NCBI GenBank assembly: GCA_934511335.1
Contig: CAKSWL010000105.1
Location: 1-7,076, forward strand
Source of the DNA: an uncultured Cloacibacillus sp.
GTDB lineage: Bacteria > Synergistota > Synergistia > Synergistales > Synergistaceae
Length of the DNA: 7,076 bases
Reading direction: 5' to 3'
Part shown: in pieces, positions 1 to 5,646 of the stretch
Position numbering within the stretch: position 1 is the stretch's first letter
Layout of the letters: each line of letters starts with the position of its first letter
Position numbers and translations under genes: made by a program
Notes under the pieces: generated by a model
Told to the model about the DNA's origin: nothing
What the model saw: only the letters and a program-made list of their open reading frames with translations
Database searches by the model: none

Positions 1-304
1 ACGCAAGCGAGCGTATCTTCTTGCTCTTGGGTTTCCCGCCTTTGGCCTTTGAGAAGTGAGTACAGTCAGGCGAAGCCCAAAGCATACCGACCGGACGGCC
101 GGCGCAGACTTCGACGGGGTCAACTTCCCAGACGTCGGTTTGGTAGTGCTTTGTCCCGGGGTGGTTGGCCATGTGCATAGCGATCGCTTCCGCGCTGTGA
201 TTTACGGCAACGTCAGGAGAAAAGCCCATCGCCATCTCAAAGCCGCACGAAGTGCCGCCGCCGCCCGCAAAAAGGTCTACGTATATGTCCATAGGGCCGA
301 TCAT
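1..304 (-). CDS. C5-cytosine DNA methyltransferase, N-terminal part (runs off left edge)
   Basis: This gene encodes the N-terminal 101 residues of a DNA (cytosine-5) methyltransferase, which transfers a methyl group from S-adenosylmethionine to cytosine in a specific DNA site. Motif I, the SAM-binding loop, is seen as DLFAGGGGTS at residues 10-19. Motif IV with the catalytic cysteine is seen as ASPDCTHFSKAKGG at about residues 77-90, Cys81 being the nucleophile. The classical PCQ is replaced by PDCTHFS, a form I recall from many phage-borne enzymes. The start at 304 is chosen because its ATG overlaps the TGA of the preceding small gene (ATGA), which also supplies GGTAAGGGA upstream; an in-frame ATG at 292 is possible. 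The target-recognition domain and the remaining motifs lie outside the window, so specificity is unknown. No restriction endonuclease gene is visible beside it, so an orphan phage methyltransferase protecting against host restriction is the likely role (inference). Confidence 0.93.
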   Translation of the reverse strand, partial: MIGPMDIYVDLFAGGGGTSCGFEMAMGFSPDVAVNHSAEAIAMHMANHPGTKHYQTDVWEVDPVEVCAGRPVGMLWASPDCTHFSKAKGGKPKSKKIRSLA

Positions 305-517
305 TCCCTTACCCATCCTTTCTCAGCCGCCAGCTCGTCAAGCGCGGTCTGTGCTTCCTCGGCTGTCTTGTAGCCGTTGGCGAACTGCTTTGCCGTGTCC
401 ACACGGCGCATTTTCTCGTCGTAGATGCCATATCCGGCGGTGTTCTTTTTTGTTGATACGCTGTATAAAATATTCGTGATTCTTGTCGTCGTAATACGTA
501 TATCTGTTACCGCTCAT
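301..517 (-). pseudogene. Small hypothetical gene, apparently frameshifted in a 6-A run
   Basis: As written, the frame opening at ATG 517 gives a 59-residue product that stops at 338-340, and after about residue 22 it becomes an unlikely Arg-rich sequence. The other frame from about 450 to 301 reads like a real C-terminal half (GYGIYDEKMRR, then an Ala/Glu-rich helix ending EKGWVRE) and ends in a TGA that overlaps the methyltransferase ATG. It has no good start of its own apart from an internal ATG. Removing one A from the A6 run (plus-strand T run 446-451) joins both halves into a 71-residue protein whose total length fits exactly. This suggests an inactivating indel or a homopolymer sequencing error. 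A programmed +1 shift is less likely. Its start overlaps the end of the preceding 47-residue gene (TAA at 507-509). Function is not recognised. Confidence 0.6.
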
Positions 518-650
518 TTTCCTTCTGCTCTTTCTCGCACTCCCTGACCCTCTGCGGAATGCTACCGCCTAAGTCAAGCCCGTATTTGCGGCACCTGTAG
601 TGCCAGAGCGCGCCCAGCACAAGATATGGACAATTCAGAGGACAATTCAT
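507..650 (-). CDS. Small cysteine-containing hypothetical protein (47 aa)
   Basis: This small gene begins at ATG 650, overlapping the helicase stop by four bases (ATGA). It ends with TAA inside the first codons of the next gene, so it fits neatly into the translationally coupled chain. The product starts MNCPLNCPYL and has four cysteines at about residues 3, 7, 20 and 37, followed by a charged Glu/Lys-rich tail. The spacing (CxxxC, later single Cys) could hold a metal ion, but this is a guess. The helicase C-terminal codons upstream contain GGGAGAAAGAAG, which can act as a weak ribosome-binding site. Small Cys-rich proteins of this sort are common fillers in Firmicute phage early operons; no function can be given. 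Confidence 0.65.
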   Translation of the reverse strand: MNCPLNCPYLVLGALWHYRCRKYGLDLGGSIPQRVRECEKEQKENER

Positions 651-2143
651 TTTCTTCTTTCTCCCAGGAACAACCTTGTAAGTATCGCCCCGGCCTCGCC
701 TTTGGTCATATCGGTCGTGTCATAATCCGGTAAAAACCGCTTGACCATCTCTATCTGCTTCTCCGTTGCGCTGTATTCTCCCCATCTGCGGGCAATATTC
801 CTGTCCCACAGGCTGCGCTTGTCCTCGTGGAGATCACAGAGCGCCTTGTATACTTCATCGAGCGCCCTCTGATACGGCACCTTCCGGCCCTGCCAAAACA
901 CGCGCCCCAGCTTATCCGGCGCCGGAAGCCGGAACTTCGGACGGCCCAGCAGAAGATCTCCGGAAGCTGTCCTGAACCAGTTGACGCCGTGAAGGTTATA
1001 TTTTTTGCCCCGCGCCCACAGGTCCACGATCTGGGCGTTGCGGATCCAGTACTTGGGCGTGTCCATTACACGCCCTACCGCGTCCGGGATATCGAAAATA
1101 TCTTCCTCTGCTATCTTTTCGGCGTCTTCCTTATCCAGCAGGGAAGCGTCCATGCCGATAAGTGAAGGGGCCGTGCAGAGGGACAGCGCGGACGCCCCGA
1201 CACAATCTATCAGCGTCATGTGGTCCTTGCCGGGGTAAAGCCGGCATCCGCGCCCGACCATCTGCGTATAGAGCGATATGTTCTTTGTGGGCCTTGCTAT
1301 GATCACAGTCTCTGTGCAGGGGAGATCCGTACCTTCCGTGAATATCATGCAGTTGACTATGCAGCGGATATATCCGTGGGTGTATCTGTACAGCGTTTCG
1401 CTCCGGTCCTGGCCGCCGATCACCACGGCGCTTCCGGGTATCTCCCTTGCTATCGCCTTCGCGTGCTCCACGGATACGGCGAAAATCAGCGTCTGGCCTT
1501 TTGCATACTTCTGATAGGCTTCTGCTATGGCTTTATTTGCCGATGAGATGTTTACGGCCTTTTCAAGCTCATCCGCAGCGTAATCACCGAGGCGGCTTGA
1601 TACTCCGCGCAGGTCATAGCCGACATCGCAGCGGATGCAGTGTATATCCGACAGATACCCGTTCTTTATGCCCCATTCGAGATCACGTTCGAAGATGATG
1701 TCGCTGAAGATATCTTCAAGCCCTATCCCGTCGCCCCTGTTCGGTGTGGCGGTGAAGCCGAGCGTCAGCCTCGGCCTGAAATAATCGAGTATCCTGCGGT
1801 ATGACGGCGCCGCCGCGTGATGCGCTTCGTCAACAATGATCATGTCGAAGGCGTCAGGGGTGAAATTCCTCAGACGCCGGACAAGCGACTGCACGGAAGC
1901 GGAAACGACGTCTTCCCCGTGGCTGCGGTATGACGCACGCTCAACCCCTACCGAGACGCCGGCAAAATACTTTACCGGCTGATGGACAAGCTCATCCCTG
2001 TGGGAGAGTATCAGCACGCGTCCCCGCCTGGGGATGTTCGCGAAAGTCACGGTCTTCCCCAAGCCGGTGGCCATCTGCACGAGGTATGATCCCCTCTCGG
2101 GAAGCGCCTCTATACACTCTCTTTGATATGGTCGAAGTTCCAT
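647..2143 (-). CDS. SF2 DEAD/DEAH-box DNA helicase (phage replication/recombination type)
   Basis: A 498-residue superfamily 2 helicase that would use ATP to unwind or remodel branched DNA. The motifs appear in order: LRPYQRECIEAL (Q-like region, 3-14), Walker A MATGLGKT (24-31), motif Ia LILSHRDEL (44-52), motif II VDEAHH (104-109), motif III FTATP (130-134), motif IV TLIFAVSVEHA (218-228), motif V FTEGTDLP (268-275) and motif VI QMVGRGCR (294-301). The whole helicase core is thus intact. A C-terminal region (about 370-498) includes ATEKQIEMVKRFL and ends TKGEAGAILTRLF, a segment I have seen at the C-termini of phage replication proteins. The start ATG overlaps the DUF669 stop as TGATG, and its stop overlaps the next start as ATGA. 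The neighbouring Sak4-like ATPase, SSB-like protein and nuclease point to recombination-dependent replication. Its codons end in C more often than those of the genes immediately upstream. Confidence 0.95.
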   Translation of the reverse strand: MELRPYQRECIEALPERGSYLVQMATGLGKTVTFANIPRRGRVLILSHRDELVHQPVKYFAGVSVGVERASYRSHGEDVVSASVQSLVRRLRNFTPDAFDMIIVDEAHHAAAPSYRRILDYFRPRLTLGFTATPNRGDGIGLEDIFSDIIFERDLEWGIKNGYLSDIHCIRCDVGYDLRGVSSRLGDYAADELEKAVNISSANKAIAEAYQKYAKGQTLIFAVSVEHAKAIAREIPGSAVVIGGQDRSETLYRYTHGYIRCIVNCMIFTEGTDLPCTETVIIARPTKNISLYTQMVGRGCRLYPGKDHMTLIDCVGASALSLCTAPSLIGMDASLLDKEDAEKIAEEDIFDIPDAVGRVMDTPKYWIRNAQIVDLWARGKKYNLHGVNWFRTASGDLLLGRPKFRLPAPDKLGRVFWQGRKVPYQRALDEVYKALCDLHEDKRSLWDRNIARRWGEYSATEKQIEMVKRFLPDYDTTDMTKGEAGAILTRLFLGERRK

Positions 2144-2658
2144 CAGAACGGCAGATCTACGTCGCCGCCAAACTCGGCGCGCATACTCATCGAATTACCC
2201 GCCGGCGCCGGAGAAATACCACTGTCCTCCGGCTCCGTCCAAGGAGCCAGACCCTCCTGCCGCTTCCGCGTAAGGAAATAACTAACGGCGTTCTGCATCT
2301 CGCCCCTCTCCTTATTCATCTCCTGCCTTACCCGCGCGGCCCCAACCTTCCCGCGCCAATTCAGCACATTCATATCGCCCACTTTAAGATTGAAACTTTC
2401 CCAAACCTCGCCGAGCTTTTGATTCGTCATCTGCTTCTTTTCCGAAAACTTAGCGTCCCCCACCTGCGGAAACACAATATAAAACCACAGCTTGTTTTTC
2501 TTGCCGGAAACGGAAATGGTAAGCTTTATCATTTCGTTACCGGCCTTGCTTGTGGTCTCTTCGGCCTCCTCAATCCGCACCCGGTAATCGCCCGGTGGTA
2601 TCGGCATAAAATGCCCGTCAGGGTTATAATCCTTCGCGTCGTAATTCCAATTAAGCAT
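2143..2658 (-). CDS. DUF669 family protein, probable phage single-stranded DNA-binding protein
   Basis: A 171-residue protein matching the DUF669 family, usually encoded between a Sak4-like ATPase and a helicase in phages. The N-terminal NWNYDAKDYNPDGHFMPIPPGDYRVRIEEAE (quoted in two parts: NWNYDAKDYNPDG, then PPGDYRVRIEEAE) is followed by a beta-rich segment (IKLTISVSGKKNKLWFYIVF, about 44-63). The last residues, GGDVDLPF, mimic the acidic hydrophobic tip by which bacterial SSB recruits partner proteins. The linker before it (about 138-163) is Pro/Gly/Ser/Met-rich, as in SSB. I infer that it coats single-stranded DNA and tethers the helicase or annealing ATPase. The start at 2658 was chosen over a longer in-frame extension because that extension is Arg-rich, lies inside the ATPase gene, and GGAGG stands six bases ahead of this ATG. 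It overlaps the ATPase end by eight bases. Confidence 0.85.
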   Translation of the reverse strand: MLNWNYDAKDYNPDGHFMPIPPGDYRVRIEEAEETTSKAGNEMIKLTISVSGKKNKLWFYIVFPQVGDAKFSEKKQMTNQKLGEVWESFNLKVGDMNVLNWRGKVGAARVRQEMNKERGEMQNAVSYFLTRKRQEGLAPWTEPEDSGISPAPAGNSMSMRAEFGGDVDLPF

Positions 2659-3325
2659 CCTTCTTCTCCTCCTGAACAAGCAAACTCTCCGGCGTACAAA
2701 ACTGCCGCTTAAAAAACCTATCCTTAGCCACAAGCGTAGCCTGCGCCTCCAGCCGGATATATCGATTAGCGTCCTTCGGGGAAATAACAACCTCGCCGAC
2801 AATATCGCAAAGCCCGCAAATATTCTCCGCAGTCTTCCCGCTCATCATCGGCCGTGTCTGCGTGAACTTCGTACCGTCCACCGCCACAACCTCCTTATAC
2901 TCCTCCCAGGCCGTCAGCACGATATTCGCCGGCAAAACTCGCAGCCGCCGGCACGTATCCACCATCTTGAACTGTACCTGATTATAATGAGCCAACTCCG
3001 GCGCGCCGCCGTTCTTCCCCGTGCGCCCCAAAAACGTCAGCAGCCCGCGTTCAAGCTCCGAAAGCGAATCCAGACAGACATTGTCATAGACACACTCCTT
3101 CTCCAACTCACCCAGAACATCCTTCATATTCTTCATCTCAGGGTCAAGCCGAACTATATCCACGCGCTCATTTCCCATCAACACATCAGCGCCGCGGTCA
3201 ACGTCAATAATCAGAGTACGCCCGGGTAAAGCCCCCAGCGCCGTAGTCTTCCCCGTCCCCGGTGCGCCATACAACAACACCGTTTGACGCCTCAGCTTCA
3301 AATCCTTACCATTCAAAATTTCCAT
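2651..3325 (-). CDS. Sak4-like RecA-fold ATPase (AAA_24), single-strand annealing/recombination
   Basis: A 224-residue RecA-fold NTPase of the phage AAA_24/Sak4 type. Walker A is GAPGTGKTT (20-28). TLIIDVDRGADVL (37-49) fits the strand after helix 1, and Walker B is NVCLDSLSEL (82-91) with Asp86. VLTAWEEYKE (136-145) fits the sensor-like strand, and SGKTAENICGLCDIVGEV the late RecA-core region. Its length is typical of a bare core domain. In phage HK620 the Sak4 protein promotes single-strand annealing that depends on an SSB, so the SSB-like DUF669 gene directly downstream is a natural partner. The ATG at 3325 follows GTGAGGAGATTA, a good Shine-Dalgarno; the in-frame GTG at 3337 lies within that site and is less likely. 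It overlaps the nuclease gene by 20 bases. Codons are strongly G/T-ending (TTG, GTG, ATT), unlike the helicase. Confidence 0.9.
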   Translation of the reverse strand: MEILNGKDLKLRRQTVLLYGAPGTGKTTALGALPGRTLIIDVDRGADVLMGNERVDIVRLDPEMKNMKDVLGELEKECVYDNVCLDSLSELERGLLTFLGRTGKNGGAPELAHYNQVQFKMVDTCRRLRVLPANIVLTAWEEYKEVVAVDGTKFTQTRPMMSGKTAENICGLCDIVGEVVISPKDANRYIRLEAQATLVAKDRFFKRQFCTPESLLVQEEKKDA

Positions 3326-4115
3326 TAATCTCCTCACACTGCCTTTCCTTCCTCACAAACCCCACCAGACACTCCGGATCATAATCCTGGCATATGCTTT
3401 GGTAGGCGCACGGCACAATCGAACAACAGCTCGGATTCCGGTAAAAAACCTTCCGTCCCTGCTGCAAACTTCGGCCTAAATAAACCATCTCCCGCTTAAA
3501 ATCCTCGATCTCCTGCGCAGCGCGCACCACCGTGAAACAATCCACCTTCTCGGCGTCGAACCATGCGCGCTGTCGCGCCAACAACTCCCGCTCCTGCGCC
3601 TCCGGGTCCACCTCCAGCTTCTTAGAGACCGCCAACCTCGGCTTTGCGCAAACCGTATAAACAATCCGATTCACCGGCTCCCCGCGCAAAAGCGAAAGCG
3701 CCAGAAGATAACAGGAAACCTGATCATCGAGAAACAGCCGCGCGCGATACCTCTCATCCGGCTTAGTCGAACTGCTCTTATGCTCGATCGGCGTCCCGTC
3801 CCCGCAAAGCGCGTCCATCTTTCCCTTCAAATAAATCCCCGGCGCCAGCCTCACGCGAAACTCCTTCTCAACATCCCGCACATCCCAATTACGCCACGGG
3901 ATAAACCTGTCAAAAGCCTCTGCCATCGCCGAAGGCAAATCCACGACATCAAAAGACTCGCCCCTAAGCAGCTTCTCCAGATACTCGTGATAAGACGAGC
4001 CAGTGACCAGCGCCTCGGCAGACTCGGCCGGCTTCAGACACTCGACATACTCAAAAAAATACCTCTTCGGACAAGACTTAAAACTTCTTACCATCGACGC
4101 CGTAAGCTCAATCAT
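3306..4115 (-). CDS. PD-(D/E)XK nuclease of the RecB/Cas4 type with probable Fe-S cluster
   Basis: A 269-residue exonuclease-like protein. PD-(D/E)XK active-site elements can be read in order: His43 in GSSYHEYLE (motif I), Asp101 in LKGKMDAL, Glu111-x-Lys113 in PIEHKSS, and Gln132/Tyr136 in DDQVSCYLLAL (motif IV). Cys15 in FKSCPKRYFFEY and a C-terminal cysteine group (Cys230/231, 236, 242 in CCSIVPCAYQSIC) match the one-plus-three arrangement that binds a 4Fe-4S cluster in AddB and Cas4 nucleases. It would resect DNA ends to make single strands for the Sak4-like ATPase and SSB-like protein that follow. The ATG at 4115 was chosen because the protein family starts near the TASMVRSFKSCP segment and GGTAGGAGG stands ten bases upstream; the longer in-frame extension lies in the preceding gene and is Arg-rich. 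It overlaps that gene by eight bases. No CRISPR or cas1/cas2 gene is nearby, so this is a phage recombination nuclease and not an adaptation Cas4. Confidence 0.9.
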   Translation of the reverse strand: MIELTASMVRSFKSCPKRYFFEYVECLKPAESAEALVTGSSYHEYLEKLLRGESFDVVDLPSAMAEAFDRFIPWRNWDVRDVEKEFRVRLAPGIYLKGKMDALCGDGTPIEHKSSSTKPDERYRARLFLDDQVSCYLLALSLLRGEPVNRIVYTVCAKPRLAVSKKLEVDPEAQERELLARQRAWFDAEKVDCFTVVRAAQEIEDFKREMVYLGRSLQQGRKVFYRNPSCCSIVPCAYQSICQDYDPECLVGFVRKERQCEEINGNFEW

Positions 4116-4584
4116 CAGAAACCGGCCTCCTACCCGTAAAAATCGTCTTCGGCGTATCCTCGGCCAACAAATCAATACATGAGCGCGTGGGATCAGCCCA
4201 CGACTTACCCAGACACGAAATCAGGTCATACCAATCAACCGTATCAGGCTCACAAATCTCGCCGGACGGATCAATCTTCCTCAACTCGCGGTACATCAGA
4301 GCCGTAACCTGCGGCGCGCTCAAATCATTTACAGTCCTCGCGAAAAACTCCACCATATACCAATAACAGCAAGCCCCCTTCTGATACAAAACCTCCTGCC
4401 ACTTCACAGGCACACGAGAAGTCCTTGCCAGCCTCTTCTTCTTGTCACGAGTGGAAAAATTTACGACAAAAAGAATCTTATCCGGGTCCAGATGCTTCAA
4501 CTCATCATACTTCTGCACCAGCGACACCGCCGTATCCCTTATCGTCGAAGAAGCGATCTTATAATTGAACTCTGCGTCAGACAT
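4108..4584 (-). CDS. Phage metallopeptidase-like protein with degenerate HExxH
   Basis: A 158-residue protein resembling the putative phage metallopeptidase family (PF18894, from memory). The supporting signs are the order of segments: LKHLDPDKILFVVNFS (29-44), ARTSRVPVKWQEVLYQ (53-68), YMVEFFARTVNDLSAPQVTALMYRELRKI (split: YMVEFFARTVNDL, then SAPQVTALMYRELRKI, to residue 104) and VDWYDLISCLGKSWADPTR (116-134). Where relatives carry HExxH, this one reads RELRK (99-103), and the expected later His before the DVxDW-like segment is Pro (CEPDTVDWYD). The metal site therefore appears lost, so a structural or regulatory role is more likely than proteolysis. TAGGAGG lies eight bases before the ATG, an unusually strong site that makes this start secure. 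The gene heads the nuclease-ATPase-SSB-helicase chain, and a small inverted repeat occupies the gap just upstream. Confidence 0.7.
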   Translation of the reverse strand: MSDAEFNYKIASSTIRDTAVSLVQKYDELKHLDPDKILFVVNFSTRDKKKRLARTSRVPVKWQEVLYQKGACCYWYMVEFFARTVNDLSAPQVTALMYRELRKIDPSGEICEPDTVDWYDLISCLGKSWADPTRSCIDLLAEDTPKTIFTGRRPVSDD

Positions 4585-4598
4585 GATATAATCCTCCT

Positions 4599-4615
4599 AG
4601 AATGTCCTACATTCT
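4599..4615 (-). promoter_or_regulatory. 7-bp inverted repeat directly before the Shine-Dalgarno of the metallopeptidase-like gene
   Basis: On the transcribed strand AGAATGT and ACATTCT flank an AGG triplet, a perfect seven-base inverted repeat. It fills the gap between the stop of the 67-residue gene (4616) and the TAGGAGG ribosome site. As RNA it would be a small hairpin touching the Shine-Dalgarno; as DNA it could be a short operator. No promoter is evident beside it, so an RNA role is the simpler reading (inference). Confidence 0.45.
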
Positions 4616-4819
4616 TTAACATTGGGGTCCTTCGGTTGCCGCCGAAGGGCTCTTCTCATTTGCCAGCCTCGCCAGATCAAGCCCGATCCAGAAAAGCCGT
4701 CTCGCCATAAACAAATCAGACTCGCGCCCCTCCGCTGCAAAAGCGTTCAGCGCGTCCCGCACACAATTCGACAACTCCGAAACCTTGACCTTGACGATCG
4801 CCCTCTTCACTGCATCCAT
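4616..4819 (-). CDS. Hypothetical protein (67 aa), mostly helical
   Basis: A 67-residue protein of unknown function. The first 55 residues (MDAVKRAIVKVKVSELSNCV, then DALNAFAAEGRESDLFMARRLFWIGLDLARLAN) are predicted by eye to be two or three amphipathic helices; the last 12 are a loose Ser/Ala/Pro tail ending in Cys. The start at 4819 is preceded by GGGAGG with eight bases of spacing, which favours it over an in-frame upstream extension to 4930 that is Arg/Gly-rich and overlaps the neighbouring gene fully. It overlaps the 59-residue gene by 13 bases. The 3' end contains a small stem (CCTTCGG/CCGAAGG, 4629-4648) in its coding sequence. Not recognised; a small phage early regulator or host-interaction protein is a guess. 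Confidence 0.6.
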   Translation of the reverse strand: MDAVKRAIVKVKVSELSNCVRDALNAFAAEGRESDLFMARRLFWIGLDLARLANEKSPSAATEGPQC

Positions 4820-4986
4820 CCCTGCTTCCTCCCCTCCGCCTCGGCGCCGACCTCGCCGAGCTCCACATCGACATTCGTAAAACTCACCAAATACCCGCCG
4901 TTCACACTTCGAAACAAAAAATGCGTACACCGGCAGCCGCCGACCTCCTTCTCAAACCGGAACCCAAACCCGCCGACCTGAATCAC
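4807..4986 (-). CDS. Hypothetical small beta-rich protein (59 aa), GTG start
   Basis: This frame is open from within the upstream wHTH gene to 4807, but its early part lies on top of that gene. I place the start at GTG 4986, five bases after the wHTH stop region, giving 59 residues. GGGAG and GAGGAG lie just upstream; the spacing of GAGGAG to the GTG is too short, GGGAG is about eight bases away, so initiation is probably helped by coupling. The product alternates hydrophobic and polar residues (FGFRFEKEVGGCRCTHFLF, VNGGYLVSFTNVDVEL), suggesting a small beta-sheet, and it has a CRC pair. It ends 13 bases inside the following gene. Without it there would be a 170-base hole in an otherwise gapless operon, which is the best argument that it is real. 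Function unknown. Confidence 0.5.
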   Translation of the reverse strand: MIQVGGFGFRFEKEVGGCRCTHFLFRSVNGGYLVSFTNVDVELGEVGAEAEGRKQGWMQ

Positions 4987-4990
4987 CTCC

Positions 4991-5302
4991 TCAACTCCCG
5001 GCTTCTGCTTTCTGCGTTTCCTTCCCAAAACCAGCCCTCCTTCTCGGCAATTCGTCGATCCATCGGTCCAAATCCTCGATCGCATAACGTATATGCCCGC
5101 CGATCTGAACATAATCAGGCCCTTGGGCCTTTACACCGTCCGAGCGCGACAGACGCAAAAACGCACAGCTCTTGCCGATATAACGCGCGGACTCCTCCTC
5201 ATTCAGCAATCTCGGCCGCGGCCCCATAAGCTCCCGAACCTTTTCCGCCAAATCCTCCAAACAACAAAGAATCAGTTCAAGCCCATTCTCGTCTTCCACC
5301 AT
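4991..5302 (-). CDS. Excisionase/MerR-type winged-helix DNA-binding protein (HTH_17-like)
   Basis: A 103-residue protein with an N-terminal amphipathic helix (LELILCCLEDLAEKVRELM, 8-26) and then an excisionase-like winged helix-turn-helix (about 32-86). The features are LLNEEESARYIGKSCAFLRL (helix-turn-helix), then GPDYVQIGGHIRYAIEDLDRW (two strands of the wing and the closing helix), the pattern of the HTH_17 family. These domains bind DNA in phage excisionases, replication initiators and early regulators. The C-terminal Arg/Lys-rich tail (PRRRAGFGKETQK) may aid DNA contact. The ATG at 5302 is chosen because GGAAGG lies nine bases upstream; an in-frame TTG at 5323 is an alternative. No integrase is in the window, so excisionase, replication and transcription roles remain open. 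It partly overlaps the 3' end of the upstream gene. Confidence 0.78.
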   Translation of the reverse strand: MVEDENGLELILCCLEDLAEKVRELMGPRPRLLNEEESARYIGKSCAFLRLSRSDGVKAQGPDYVQIGGHIRYAIEDLDRWIDELPRRRAGFGKETQKAEAGS

Positions 5303-5583
5303 ACCCACAACCCTTCCGTCCAAGGATAATGCCTGTCAGTAATGCGAGCACTACGCACAGCGGACACCCTCCCAATACCTTGAACAGCCACTCCGCCCGC
5401 TGCGCAATCGGTCTCCAGCGCGCCGGATACCTGCATCCATGAATACCCGCCAAAAATGGCCCTTTCAATCTCCGCATACCTTTCTGCAACTATTTCATAC
5501 AGCCCCTTGAGATTCTTCGTGCTTCTATGAAGCTTTGGTGCACGAATGGGCTCTACGGAACCAAGGACTTCGTATAGACTCAT
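5272..5583 (-). CDS. Hypothetical protein (103 aa), C-terminal half uncertain
   Basis: The start at 5583 is well supported by AAAGGTGG seven bases upstream. The first 57 or so residues look genuine: a basic segment (IRAPKLHRSTKNLKGL) followed by a helix (YEIVAERYAEIERAIFGGYSWMQVSGALE), a pattern I associate with small proteins of phages and integrative elements that have no firm function. After about residue 58 the sequence is less protein-like (AAGGVAVQGIGRVSAVRSAR, later Trp-rich) and runs 31 bases into the wHTH gene. A neighbouring frame would instead end at 5351-5353, leaving a clean gap before the next gene, so a one-base indel near 5395-5405 is possible. Another frame there holds a hydrophobic stretch (VVLALLTGIILG) but no convincing start. 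Function not recognised. Confidence 0.6.
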   Translation of the reverse strand: MSLYEVLGSVEPIRAPKLHRSTKNLKGLYEIVAERYAEIERAIFGGYSWMQVSGALETDCAAGGVAVQGIGRVSAVRSARITDRHYPWTEGLWVWWKTRMGLN

Positions 5584-5646
5584 CTGATTTCCACCTTTCT
5601 TTTTCTACCTCTAACTGTTCGGTCTACCTTCGCGACCTCAACCTCT
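5584..5646 (-). other. 63-bp gap inside the leftward operon
   Basis: This is the longest gap between genes of the leftward operon. It contains only the AAAGGTGG ribosome-binding site for the 103-residue gene and a purine-rich leader with two similar GTTAGAG-type stretches. I see no promoter hexamers with proper spacing and no terminator hairpin. Confidence 0.5.

Noticed and set aside
56..479. Plus-strand open frames over the methyltransferase and the small genes
   Set aside because: They are antisense to a methyltransferase with clear motifs and give low-complexity Ala/Ser/Arg products.
1930..2712. Long plus-strand open frame of 260 codons
   Set aside because: It lies antisense across the helicase start and DUF669, gives an Arg/Pro/His/Leu-rich product with no domain, and has no ribosome site; it is a by-product of the codon bias of the minus-strand genes.
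2659..2802. N-terminal extension of the DUF669 gene
   Set aside because: It is Arg-rich, lies in the ATPase gene, and a strong Shine-Dalgarno points to the start at 2658.
3306..4115. Cas4 of a CRISPR adaptation module
   Set aside because: There is no repeat-spacer array and no cas1 or cas2 in the window; the neighbours are phage recombination genes.
4629..4648. CCTTCGG/CCGAAGG stem near the end of the 67-residue gene as a terminator
   Set aside because: It is inside the coding sequence and has no T run in the direction of transcription; the operon continues through it.
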